NCBI GenBank assembly: GCA_039621445.1
Contig: CP154954.1
Coordinates: 62,567,205 to 62,631,204 of the forward strand
DNA length: 64,000 nt
From: Euglena gracilis
Taxonomy: Eukaryota > Euglenida > Euglenophyceae > Euglenales
Reading direction: 5' to 3'
The translations under genes were made by a program, and so were the position numbers. The notes under the pieces were generated by a model. It was not told the DNA's origin, made no database searches, and saw only the letters and a list, made by a program, of their open reading frames with translations. Shown here one piece after another: positions 31,289-41,175 of the stretch (position 1 is its first letter; each line of letters begins with the position of its first letter).

Positions 31289-33330
31289 GTCTCTACAACG
31301 TGAACCGAAGCCGGTCCCCCAATTTGCCAGAGGGAGACCAAGCTTTTCATCTTGTCCTGCGTGAATGATGCAGGAATGTGCCTGAGCCAATGAGCCGATG
31401 GGGGAGACGTTGGACCTCAGCAGGTTTTTTTTTTTGTGGACCCCCCCCCGGCGGGGGGGTCCCCCCAGGGGGTGGGTTATACTTTTTGACGCCAAAGGCG
31501 CCGAAAATTTTGACAAAGTGCTATTTTTAGCATTTTCGCTATTTTTGGCCATTTTCGGGGGGAAGTAAGTGGGTCCCAAACGGCCAAATTATTCTTCCTG
31601 CTCTTTGTGCCAAAAATTTTCTGCCTTTTTTTGACAGTTTTTATGCTCAAAGAGTGGCCAAAATGGCATTTTTTGGACGATTTCGAGGGGCTGAATCAGT
31701 CACCCAGCTGCCCACTGTTTAGGTGAGAGTGTGCTCCCCTCACCCCCCCTGGACACGAAGCCCCCCGTCCCGCCCCCCCCCCCCCCCCGTCCGTCGACCA
31801 CCCCAACACACCGACCACCCTCCAATCAGGGGTTGCAGGTCAGGGGGTGTGCCCCCGAGTCGGGGGTTGTAGGTGGCTTTGAGAAGTCGGTTGTTTTTGG
31901 TACCAGTCGTCCAACCACCCCCTGGTCGGGGCAGGGCGGTCCGTACGGGACGGGATTTTTTTTTTCAGTTAAGGACCGCCCCCTTAAGGAACGCCCCCCA
32001 CCACCTCTTCCCGTGTTTCCGGGAGCACCAATTTTTGGACCCGAAAAAATTTTTCCGGCGCCTTCGGTGCCGGGTGTTTTTCTGACCCATTTTGGGACTC
32101 ATATGGGAGGTCCCCCCAAAAACCCCCCAAAACCCCATTTTTTCACACCTTCCAAAAATTCCACATTTTCTCAAAAATTTTGATTTTGAGAGGTTTTTGA
32201 AGCAAAAAATGCCATTGGAAATCCAAATAAATTCAAAGAGAAAAAAATGTCAGTAAAATTTGGCCGAGCCATGATTTGGTCCACTTTTTTTGACGTTCGT
32301 TTTTTTGACCCCGTCCTACTAAAACTACGAATTGTTATCCCTGGAATTTTTGAGATCTTTTTGTGAATGTATCAGCATTTTTTGGTGGTCCTTCGTTGGG
32401 ATTACCGTTTTCCCCCAAAGCACCCCATTTATAAACCGTTGGGGTTTACAGGATAAGGAATTGTTGGCGAAAATCCAACCCCCAAAAATGACGTCAAATC
32501 CCCCCCAAATGGAAATTTTCGGCAGATCTCGCTGAGGGGTTCCCTGTGGGAGGGTTCGGCATGGGCCAACTGCGCTACATATTTCCCGAGTTAAAAAGGA
32601 TTGCGGACAAATATTTCGAAAGATGATTTTTTCGAATTTTTTTTTGTCGGCCAGTGTGCCGAAAATGCTATATCCCCCCCCCCCCCATTGTCCTCTGATC
32701 CCGTACCCGCTGACTTGTCCTCCTCGGGGCCTGCCTCAAGTCACGTTAACTGGAGACAGTTTTCTGGAAGGCTACCAGCTGGATCTGCTAGTGGATTTGG
32801 GCGTTTTTTTTGGAAATTTTTCCAATAATTTTTCCCGGCGCCTTCGGCGCCGGGTGTATTTTTGACCTATTTTGGGACCCGTACAGGGGATCCCCCCAAA
32901 ACCCCCCCAAACCCCATTTTTTTCACACCTTCCAAAAATTCAACATTTCTCAAAATTTTGAAGCAAAAAAAATGCCATTGAAAATCTGAAAATTTTCCAA
33001 AGAGAAAAACTCATCAAAATTTGAATGTTCCAAAATTTGAGTCATGGCCAGTTCCCCCCCCAGGACCCCCCAGGAACCCTCCCCCCCAGGATCCCTCCCC
33101 CCCAAGACCCCCCCAGGACCCCCCCAGGACCCCCCCAGGACCCCCCGGGCGCGGTACCTACCGGACCCACTGACCGTGGAGTTCCGGGCGCCTTCGGCGC
33201 CCGCTACCGGGAGGGGGGCTACCGCCCCCCGGACCCCCCCGGTCTTCAAAATAACGTCACCTTTTGAAGCAAAATTTTTGCCAAAAGTTGCAAGACCCCC
33301 CCCAGGACCCCCCCAAGACCCCCCCAGGAC
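31289..33330. other. Downstream of ALS: no gene, repeats only
   Basis: Contains a poly-G/C block (31430-31750), a half MITE (31935-32000), two copies of a segment with TTTTGGGAC and CACACCTTCCAAAAATTC (32080-32180, 32865-32950), GC hairpins at 32055, 32837 and 33188, and a CCCCCCAGGAC tandem array (33056-33330). Confidence 0.6.
33050..33330. repeat. CCCCCCAGGAC tandem array
   Basis: Units of about 11-13 bp, with a hairpin-containing interruption at 33155-33285. Confidence 0.8.
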
Positions 33331-33688
33331 GCTGCTAGCCCTAGCTAGCCAGCCCCTTTTTGGGGGTCCAGCCCCAAATTTTTCGGCGCAAAGCGCAGAA
33401 ATTTTTTGGAAAACTGTGTTCAAAAGTGGCCAAAAAATGGGGTTTGGGGGGCGTTTGGGCCATTTTTGGGGGGTTTCAGATGCATCATTTTTTTCAAAAC
33501 TGTGTTCTGCAGGACATTTTTCCGATTTCAGTCCAGCTCGCCCCGGTGCCAGCCGGGGCCTAGCCCCCCCCCCCCCGGGGGGGGGGCGGGCTAGCCAGCC
33601 CAAATTTCTAGCCAGCCCAAATTTCTAGCCAGCCCAAATTTCCAGCCCTAGCCCAGCAACCCCCCCCCTGGGGTCCTTAAAGAGATGA
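33331..33688. mobile_element. hAT-like MITE, CATACATCTC family, copy C (5' truncated)
   Basis: Starts inside the homology (CTAGCTAGCCAGCCCCTTTT) and ends CCTTAAAGAGATG. The left end is replaced by the CCCCCCAGGAC array. Confidence 0.8.
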
Positions 33689-34020
33689 GTCCTCCAGGGG
33701 GTGTTTCCGCTCTTTTAGTAAAATTCCATTTCATAGCAAACCCAGAGGTTCTTTTTCTCTCCAAGTCCACGTGGAAAACTGGAAAGCAAGGTCCACCAAA
33801 ATCACGTTTGCTGCAGAAGGCAACTTCCTGTGTTGCTTGTTCCCATGATGTCTTCCTCTTTTTTGGACCAGCTTCTGGTTCTCACACTGACCGCCGCAAT
33901 CATCCATCACAAAACAGCACATTGATGAACCTGTTGACCATGTACCTCGGTGCATTCAGAGTTCAGATTGCCATGTGATCCCCCATTTTCCCTCATTTGT
34001 GCCCAGTCCGTGTTGCCACC
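33689..34020. other. Unassigned sequence
   Basis: No family or repeat recognised. Short open frames only. Confidence 0.4.
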
Positions 34021-34260
34021 TCGTTGGAATTGGCTGACGATTGGCTGACAATTGGCTGCTGCTCCGACGTGGCCCCCTCTCCGCCACTGGGGACCATTTT
34101 CTGACCAGGGGCTTTTGAGCACAAATTTTCTTTCACGGGTGGGAGGTCGGGCTCACACCCAAGGTCTTTGTGCTTCGCCCTCGGTGTCATTTCCTCCCTG
34201 GTGGGTTTTCCTGGAGGGAGTATTGGACACCTTGGGCTCCCGGACTCCCACGAAACAGGA
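34020..34260 (-). mobile_element. DIRS-C terminal fragment
   Basis: Similar to 39900-40160, the terminal region of DIRS-B, including GGCTCACA ... CTTTGTGCTTCGCCCTCGG and the TCGGGCTC-type ending. It is a scrap of a third related element. Confidence 0.6.
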
Positions 34261-34339
34261 AGGGGGAGGAAGGGACCTAGAGTGCGAAGCGCAAGAAGAT
34301 GGTGAGGTCCTGCTTTCCTTGCCGGCTGTTCTGGTGTGT

Positions 34340-34755
34340 TTGTGTCTGCACGGGGGGTGCTTCTTACTGCGCCTTTGTTGCCGGAGTTGGCGATGATGAG
34401 GTCTGCTCCGACACCTTGGCGAAGCTGAACCGTCGTGGCCCCGCCCCCCCCCTCTCACATGGTCGCTTGTTGGGGGGCCCCCCCGGAGGTTGGCCCCCCA
34501 AAAAACTTTCTGGTGTGTTTCTGGGTGGGTGGTGGGGCTGCTTGGTCGGGGGTCCCCTTTCTGGTTGGCATGTATTTCTTTCTCTGCTGATTTTTCGGGT
34601 GGGGGGGTTGGGCTCACCATCTTCTTGTGCTTCGCCTTCTTGGTCCCTTCCTCCCCCTTCCTGTGTCGTGGGAGTCCGGGGGGGTCGGGGGAGTCTGCAA
34701 GATGGCGAGGTATTGTGCGCCCCCGTGTGGGCCATAATTTTTTGAATTTTTGAGA
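34340..34755 (-). repeat. DIRS-A left inverted terminal repeat
   Basis: The reverse complement aligns along its length with 39110-39540. Shared parts include GCCAACTCCGGC, TTCAGCTTCGCCAAGGTGTC and CGGACTCCCACG. Inverted terminal repeats are the hallmark of DIRS1-type elements, against split direct repeats in Ngaro/PAT. Confidence 0.75.
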
Positions 34756-34759
34756 CGAC

Positions 34760-35236
34760 ACCGAGTCTCGTACCCCCTCGAGGCAGACCGAGAAGGAAGG
34801 AAGGGACACCGAGGGCGAAGCACAAAGACATTGTGAGGCCATGCCTTGCTCGCCGGCAAGGCATGGCCTCACAAGGCAAAGTGCGGAGCCCGAGTTTTCG
34901 CAGGTAATGAGCTTGGAAGGCCCCAAAGTTTTTCCACTGACGCAATTGCTTGACTTCTTCCACACGCAATCCAGTATTTTTCCACCATAAAACCCCAGAC
35001 CATTCGGGCTCCGCACTGCGAGATGGTGAGGTCCTGCTTTCCTTGCCGGCTGTTCTGTTCTGTGTTTGTGCGTCCGCGGGGGGTGCTTCTTACTGCTTTT
35101 TGTTGCCGGAGTTGGCTGATTCCTATTTCTGCCCTTCGACCTCAAGGAGAAAGAATTTCAACACTACGAGTGCGGTCAATACTGAAGACAAAGACATTCA
35201 AAAATCAAACACGTGTTCAACGGAATTCAATGAAAG
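34760..35236. mobile_element. Rearranged DIRS scraps incl. a recombinase fragment
   Basis: 34895-34990 (minus) encodes VEEVKQLRQWKNFGAFQAHY, the end of the tyrosine recombinase with its catalytic Tyr, out of context. 34996-35110 repeats 34295-34400 directly. 34830-34870 is a palindrome around GGCCATGCCTTGC. This points to repeated rearrangement or recombination at DIRS termini. Confidence 0.65.
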
Positions 35237-38200
35237 ATGTGTTGGAAAAAATTTCAAGCTGTCAAGAGGAAGTGGGAGCACAGGGACGTTCAAGACAGAC
35301 AGCCGAAGCTGGAAAACACCGAGGAACTGCAGGCGCTGGAGTACCTGATGGAGCAGGGCCAACACGTCCGTCCGTGGCCGTCGCAACCCTTCCGCCCCCC
35401 AGTTCGTCAGAAATTTCCTGTTTTCAACAAAGCTTTTGTGACGGCCATGGACCCTGGACACTCGTGGTCAGAGCAAAGCGTCAGAGGAGCCATCCAGGGC
35501 AAGGCCCATTGGGTCACGGGGACCCATCACAGTCATCAATCAAGGAAACATTGTCAGGAGCGGGAAAAACAGGTCTGGCAGACTACCCATCCCCCTTCTC
35601 ATCCCCACCCCTATGGCAGGGGAAATATGACAAGTTCAAAGGGTTCAAGTCAGGAAGGTGGAAACCCTCCTCAAAATGGCCATGGCGGCCATCTATCTAC
35701 AGGGCCTGGGGCCCAAGGCTATGGCAGCCATCATTCAAAAGGGCATGGTGCCCATTCTCAAGGACACAGAACCCAGAATCCCAGCAGGGGACCCCAGTGG
35801 GGAGAGGTATGTCCAACTATCCCCCCAGAACCCTCAAAATCATTCCCCCCAGGGGAAGCAAGCCACAGCCAAGACAGGTGGCATCAAACCCCTCAGAACA
35901 ATTCAGCCATGGTGGCTCATCTGGGGAACCAAGAGGGAAAAAGAAGACACAAGAAAAGTGCTGGAGAGAAGGTCAATGGAGACCAAGAAGGCCAGATGGC
36001 CCTGAAGGCCAATGGAGGCCATTACAATCAAGATATCAAGGCCAATGGAGGCCATTTCAAGCAAATTCAGGTGGCCACTGGAGGCCAGTACATTCAAGAT
36101 ATCAGCCCTTGGGGGGGAGGCCCAAGATTGGCTACACCAGGGCCCCCCCAGAAGGTAATCAGCCCTCACCCCCCAGCATTATATGTACCTCCCCACCACA
36201 GACCTTCCCCCATCTTTCAAAAACAGGGGGAAAGCCTGTCTTTGAGCAGCCCTATGGCAGGGCCAGAGGCAACCCCAGTGATGGGGCAGCCAGGGGAATG
36301 GACCCCAGTGATGGGGCAGCCAGGGGAAAGGACCCCAGTGATGGGGCCTGTGGAATCCCCAGACACATTATACCCAGGGGTGCCCCCCTACAGGGCCCTG
36401 CAGGCCAGCATCCCCCATTGGGTCAAGGCCGGAGCCAGCACAGAGGTATTAAACCTGATAAGGGAAGGGGTCAGGGCAGATCTTCCCCTCCCCCCTCAGA
36501 TGTCCTTAAAAGTTCCCTTCAAAACTCCCCAAGAAATAAGGACTGCCCAGAAAATTCTGAGAGAATACGAATGTGCAGGGGCAACCAGGCAAATCACCCC
36601 ACAGGAGGCAAAACATTTTGTCCCTTATTTTATCATTTCCAAAAAGGAAGGGGAAAAGACCAAGGAAAGACTGATTTCAGATTGTCGACAGTTAAATCTC
36701 CATTTCACCCCCCAGAAATTCAGATTGGAACACATGGGAAACATCATCCCGTATCTAAGAAAAGGTTGGTTCTGTGGAAAAATAGACCTGAAAGATGCAT
36801 ATTTCCACTTAAAACTGCACAGCAGTCTGGAAAAACATGTGTGCATGCAGGTGGGGGGGGAAACGTGGCAATTTCAAGCTGCATGCTTTGGTATAAGCAG
36901 CCTGCCACAAAAATTTATGACTCTTATGAGAGTCTGGGAAAGAAAATGGAGAAAGGAAGGCAAGGTAGTTTTCATCTACCTGGACGACATTTTGCTGTTA
37001 GCCCCCAGCAAAAAGACAGCAGCCCAACATTTGGCAGAAGTAAAAACAGACCTTTTACTGGCAGGTTTCAGACTAAACCTCCCCAAATCCTGTCTGGAAC
37101 CCACACAGGAAATAAAACATTTGGGCCAATGGATCAATTTGAAAAAAGGCCAATTGGAAATTCCTCAGGAAAAACTAAAATCCTTAAGAAAGGAGCTAGG
37201 CAAAGTGCTCACAGCACATAAAATGAGCTGCAGAAAACTCAGTTCTATTGTGGGACAAGTAAGAAGCTATTTAGTTTCAATGCCATTTCTCAGAATTCTG
37301 ACAGATCAACTTTGCAAAATGGTGGATTTGCACACAAAGTGGGGTTGGGACCACACCCTGACCATTCCCCAGGGGGTCAAGGATCAAATTGTGGAGTTAA
37401 AAGCCTTTTTACAGCCAGGTGTGGGCAGGGCATTTCAGTCCCAGGCCTCTCAGGAGCTCTTTTCAGACAGCAGCACCTGGCAGTGGGGGGGGCTGGACAA
37501 AGCTTCAGGCCAAAAGGTGCAGGATTTTTGGAGGGACCTGCATGTCCTTCATATCAATCAAAAAGAGTTGCAGGCTGCAGTGGAAACAGTAAAGGCACTA
37601 GCCAAACCAAAACAAACAATTGTGCTCCACGTGGACAGCCAGGTGGCTGTAAGTTATTTAACAAAATGGGGAGGCAAAAAGCCATACCTAAATTCCATCT
37701 TAAAACCCCTGCTGTATCATTGCCAAGAAAAACAAATCAATTTGCAGGTGGTTTGGGTCCCCACAAAGGAGCAATTGGCAGACTCCCTGACCAGGGAGCA
37801 AAAGGACCCAGGGGATTATACCCTAAACCTAAACATCTTTCACCAAATTCTTCAGTTTTTCAGAAAGGAAATCACCCCAGAGGTGGACATGTTTTGCACA
37901 CCCAGCAACAAAAAATTCCCCAAGTTTGTTTGTCGATACCCCCACCAAGGGGCTTTGCTGGTGGATGCCTTGAAGGCAGATTTGAGGGGCCTCCCCCCAG
38001 TTTATGCAAACCCCCCCTGGAGCATCATTCCCCAATGGGTTCAGAGATTAATTTTAAACCCAGACCTAATTTGTCTGTTGATCGTACCCCACTGGGCTTC
38101 GACATCATGGTGGCGCCAATTAATGTCAATCAGGCAGCCAGGCAGCAAGGTTTTGCTAGTACCCCCCCAGTGGGGTCTGTTCACCAACTGCTGGGGGGAG

Positions 38201-38299
38201 GAGATGCCCCCCCCAAGGTGGAATTTGGCCTGCTTGATTGTGTCAGGCAAATATTACAATCCCAGGAAGTTTCGATGTCCAGTATCGACACTTACATAA
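35237..38299 (+). CDS. DIRS-A polyprotein: gag-like, reverse transcriptase, RNase H, methylase-like
   Basis: 1020 residues. The first about 430 are Gly/Gln/Pro-rich and hold short repeats (KANGGHYNQDI; TPVMGQPGE x3). RT: LISDCRQLNL, KIDLKDAYFHL, then catalytic YLDD at about 581-584. RNase H: FSDSSTWQWGG (Asp about 744), HINQKELQAA, LHVDSQVAV and LADSLTRE supply the acidic residues. Last is a methylase-like segment (EVDMFCTPSNKK ... YANPPWSII) as in DIRS1/Ngaro elements. The end overlaps the recombinase frame by about 100 bp, usual for DIRS. Whether the first frame is a separate gag was not settled. Confidence 0.88.
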   Translation: MCWKKFQAVKRKWEHRDVQDRQPKLENTEELQALEYLMEQGQHVRPWPSQPFRPPVRQKFPVFNKAFVTAMDPGHSWSEQSVRGAIQGKAHWVTGTHHSHQSRKHCQEREKQVWQTTHPPSHPHPYGRGNMTSSKGSSQEGGNPPQNGHGGHLSTGPGAQGYGSHHSKGHGAHSQGHRTQNPSRGPQWGEVCPTIPPEPSKSFPPGEASHSQDRWHQTPQNNSAMVAHLGNQEGKRRHKKSAGEKVNGDQEGQMALKANGGHYNQDIKANGGHFKQIQVATGGQYIQDISPWGGGPRLATPGPPQKVISPHPPALYVPPHHRPSPIFQKQGESLSLSSPMAGPEATPVMGQPGEWTPVMGQPGERTPVMGPVESPDTLYPGVPPYRALQASIPHWVKAGASTEVLNLIREGVRADLPLPPQMSLKVPFKTPQEIRTAQKILREYECAGATRQITPQEAKHFVPYFIISKKEGEKTKERLISDCRQLNLHFTPQKFRLEHMGNIIPYLRKGWFCGKIDLKDAYFHLKLHSSLEKHVCMQVGGETWQFQAACFGISSLPQKFMTLMRVWERKWRKEGKVVFIYLDDILLLAPSKKTAAQHLAEVKTDLLLAGFRLNLPKSCLEPTQEIKHLGQWINLKKGQLEIPQEKLKSLRKELGKVLTAHKMSCRKLSSIVGQVRSYLVSMPFLRILTDQLCKMVDLHTKWGWDHTLTIPQGVKDQIVELKAFLQPGVGRAFQSQASQELFSDSSTWQWGGLDKASGQKVQDFWRDLHVLHINQKELQAAVETVKALAKPKQTIVLHVDSQVAVSYLTKWGGKKPYLNSILKPLLYHCQEKQINLQVVWVPTKEQLADSLTREQKDPGDYTLNLNIFHQILQFFRKEITPEVDMFCTPSNKKFPKFVCRYPHQGALLVDALKADLRGLPPVYANPPWSIIPQWVQRLILNPDLICLLIVPHWASTSWWRQLMSIRQPGSKVLLVPPQWGLFTNCWGEEMPPPRWNLACLIVSGKYYNPRKFRCPVSTLT

Positions 38300-39516
38300 A
38301 AAATCTGGGAAATGTCAAGAGATATGATTCAGCCTTCAGGACATTGGTGGGCCAATTGTTGCACAAAGGGGTGCCCCTGCAGGACTGCACAGTCCACAAG
38401 ATGGCTGAAGCCATCCTTGATTTGGCTGCCCACAGCCTCAACACTGCACGAAATGCATATGCAGCAGTTTTATTACTCCCAGGGTTTGGGTCATTGAGGT
38501 TTTCCCCTCTTTTGTCTCCATTGAAAAGGAAGTGGAATTCCAATGTCTGCAAGTATGCCCATTTCTGGGACCCCACTGATTTCTTAGAAAACATCATCAG
38601 GAAATCCAAACCCCTCTCAGACCTGTCTGTGAAAGAGCTCAGAAACAGACTCATCATCTGTTGGAGGCTGTTAGCCCTCCACAGGGGGGTTGATTTAGCC
38701 AGAACACAGCGGAAAATCAGTTTCGTGGGAGAAAAAATTTTCATTTTATTGCAAAGGAAAGGGTGGCAATTCCCAAGATGGGAGGAGATTTTGAATTTGC
38801 CACACACCCCCCTCATCGGCCCCTGGCATTTATTGAAAGAATATGTGGAAAGGACAGCCCACATGGTTGGACACAAAAATAATTTGTTATGGTCTTTGGA
38901 TGGTAAAAGACCTTTGACATCAGAAAGGGTGAATTCCCTTACCAAAGAAATTCTGCAAGAGGGGGGGGTGGACACCACCCATTGGAAACCCCACAGCACC
39001 AGAGGGGCTGGGGTCTTATGGTGGAAAAATGCTGGTTTGCAAGTGGAAGAAGTCCAGCAGCTGGGTCAGTGTAAAAATTTTGGGGCCTTCCAAGCCCATT
39101 ATTTGCGACTTGGGGTCGTATCAAAAATTCAAAATATTATGGCCCAAAGGGGGGTGCACAGTACCTCACCATCTCGCAGTGCGGATCCCGAATGGTCTCG
39201 GACTCCCACGACAGAGGAAGGGGGAGGAAGGGACCAAGAGGGCGAAGCACAAGAAGATGGTGAGCCCAACCCTCCCACCCAAAAAATCAGCAGAAAAAGA
39301 AAACCGTCCCAACCAGAAAGGGGACCCCCAACCAAGCAGCCCCAACCACCCACCCAGGAACACACCAGAAAGAGACAACCATCCCCAACGAGGGGGGGCC
39401 CCCCACCAAGCGACCATGGGAGAGGGGGGGGGGGGGCGGGGCCACGACGGTTCAGCTTCGCCAAGGTGTCGGAGGAGGCCTCATCATCGCCAACTCCGGC
39501 AACAAAGGCGCAGTAA
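38203..39516 (+). CDS. DIRS-A tyrosine recombinase
   Basis: Integrates the element without target duplication, in place of an integrase. The frame carries RQILQSQEVSMSSIDTYIKN (N-terminal helices), an Arg motif (LIICWRLLALHRGVDLAR), HSTRGAGVLW (the H-x-x-R box, 38992-39021) and the nucleophile in FGAFQAHYLR (Tyr codon 39100-39102). The open frame reaches back to 37312, but that part is the out-of-frame shadow of RNase H. About 130 residues after the Tyr come from the inverted repeat and may not matter. All catalytic residues are present, so this copy may be active. Confidence 0.85.
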   Translation, partial: DAPPKVEFGLLDCVRQILQSQEVSMSSIDTYIKNLGNVKRYDSAFRTLVGQLLHKGVPLQDCTVHKMAEAILDLAAHSLNTARNAYAAVLLLPGFGSLRFSPLLSPLKRKWNSNVCKYAHFWDPTDFLENIIRKSKPLSDLSVKELRNRLIICWRLLALHRGVDLARTQRKISFVGEKIFILLQRKGWQFPRWEEILNLPHTPLIGPWHLLKEYVERTAHMVGHKNNLLWSLDGKRPLTSERVNSLTKEILQEGGVDTTHWKPHSTRGAGVLWWKNAGLQVEEVQQLGQCKNFGAFQAHYLRLGVVSKIQNIMAQRGVHSTSPSRSADPEWSRTPTTEEGGGRDQEGEAQEDGEPNPPTQKISRKRKPSQPERGPPTKQPQPPTQEHTRKRQPSPTRGGPPPSDHGRGGGGAGPRRFSFAKVSEEASSSPTPATKAQ

Positions 39517-39540
39517 GAAGCACCCCCCGCGGACGCACAA
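39110..39540 (+). repeat. DIRS-A right inverted terminal repeat
   Basis: Inverted partner of 34340-34755. Confidence 0.75.
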
Positions 39541-39834
39541 ACACAGAACAGAACAGCCGGCAAGGAAAGCAGGACCTCACCATCTTCTTGTGCTTCGCCC
39601 TCTTGGTCCCTTCCTCCCCCTTCCTCTGTCGTGGGAGTCCGAGCCCCTCTGGTGCTGTGGGGTTTCCAGTGGGTGGGTCCACCCCACCTTCTGCAGAATT
39701 TCTTTGGTAAGGAATTCATAAGCCCCTGGCATTTATTGAAAGAATATGTGGAAAGGCAGCCCACATGGTTGGGCACAAAAGTTCGTACTCCCTCGAGGCA
39801 GACCGAGAAGGGAGGAAGGGACAAGCACAAAGAC
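39541..39834. mobile_element. Mosaic of rearranged DIRS-A pieces
   Basis: 39590-39720 is an inverted copy joining pieces of 39195-39260 and 38935-39010. 39721-39780 is a direct copy of 38819-38878. Pieces of 60-130 bp from the recombinase gene and terminal repeat are shuffled in both orientations. Confidence 0.7.
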
Positions 39835-40214
39835 ATTGTGAGGCCATGCCTTGCTCGCCGGCGGTTTGTTGTGTGATTGTTTTGGTGCGCTGGGGTAGGA
39901 GGTCCTGCTTAGTGCCGCCTCGCCGGAGTTGGCTGCATTGTCTCCGACGTGGCGATCGTGGCGCTGTTTCTTTGCCTGGGGGGGTCCCCCCCCCACCCCC
40001 CCCCCCTGGCCCCCATCTTCTGATCGAGGGCGTTTGAAGACAAATTTTCGTATATGGGTGGGGGGTTCGGGCTCACAATGTCTTTGTGCTTCGCCCTCGG
40101 TGTCCCTTCCTCCCTTCTCGGTCTGCCTCGAGGGAGTACGAGACACCTCGGGCTCCGCACTTTGCCATTGTGAGGCCAGATTGTGCACTGAAAAAAGGGG
40201 GGCCAGGGCACTCT

Positions 40215-41175
40215 CCAAAGCACCTTGTGCACCAAGTCTTTGGCAATGGGCTGTGAAAGCCTCTACCCCCTTCCACTGACCAATTTCACAAACTTCTTGA
40301 GCAGAAAGGCCCAATTTTTTGAGTAAACTAACTCCTGCCCCTCTGGTGGAGTGGGGTCCCCAAACCTGGGGGGGTACCCCCTGCTGGGCCAAAAAGTGTT
40401 TCGTTATTGAAGCAATGGTATCTGCCTTAATGGCTTTATAGGGAGGTTTTAACGTAATTAGAAGGGGGCCCCCAGGTTTCACAAGGAAACGTGTTGCTGC
40501 CACATAAGACATCATCAAATGAAAGGGACTGATTTGGGGGCACTGGGGAATAGAGACAACTCTCTCCCACTTATGGAGTTTTTGCCCTTTACGTTTAATT
40601 TTGATGTAGGGTGCCCCCCCAACACACTGGTGGTTCTTTGGACCTGTGCCAAATCAGAACTTCTGTATAAACAGAGGATGCGTGAACAGAAAATGAGTTG
40701 TGTACGTAATGTACACATATCAGAGGGCAGGGGGGACTGTGCCAGCCCCAGGAGGATTGGGAGGGGATCCCAGAATGCACCATATTTCTCCAGGTTTTGG
40801 TTCCAAAGCCTTTTGTAAGGTGCCAAAATTGCATGGAGCTTCAGGCCACCAAAGCCAGGGATCAAAAGCATAGCACTGTATGAATTGCGTGCTTGGGCTT
40901 TTGAAAATTGGAACAGTTGAATTAAAGCGTCAACCACTTGGTCAGTGGTGGCTTCAAGGGGGGGGGTACCCCCATTTTGTCCAAAATTACCCATAAAAGC
41001 GTGAAAGCGCTTTGATAACGCTTTAAGCTGGGGTTTCTTCCCAGGAAATCGTTAATGGTTGTATTTTGTATTTGTTTCCCCTCCAGAATTTGCCTGAGCA
41101 AATCATGCAAAGCAGGGGCCACCTGGGGGGTGGCATTTTTTCCCCCCTGCAATTGGTGAACATACCCATGTAGGG
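40215..41175 (-). pseudogene. DIRS-B tyrosine recombinase, inactivated
   Basis: Pieces in different frames align with DIRS-A: LLRQILEGKQIQNTTINDFL (about 41100), ARNSYSAMLLIPGFGGLK (about 40880), Arg-box LIFCSRILCLYRSSDLAQ (about 40670) and HSTRGAGVSL (about 40345). The nucleophile position reads FTAHCQRL: the codon at 40243-40245 is TGC (Cys), where the DIRS-A scraps and gene have TAT or TAC. One transition therefore removed the catalytic Tyr, on top of frameshifts near 40990 and 40520. Confidence 0.8.

Noticed and set aside
35023-37221. A 732-codon plus-strand frame overlapping the DIRS-A polyprotein
   Set aside because: It lies in another frame over the RT gene, has no motifs and a composition expected of a shadow.
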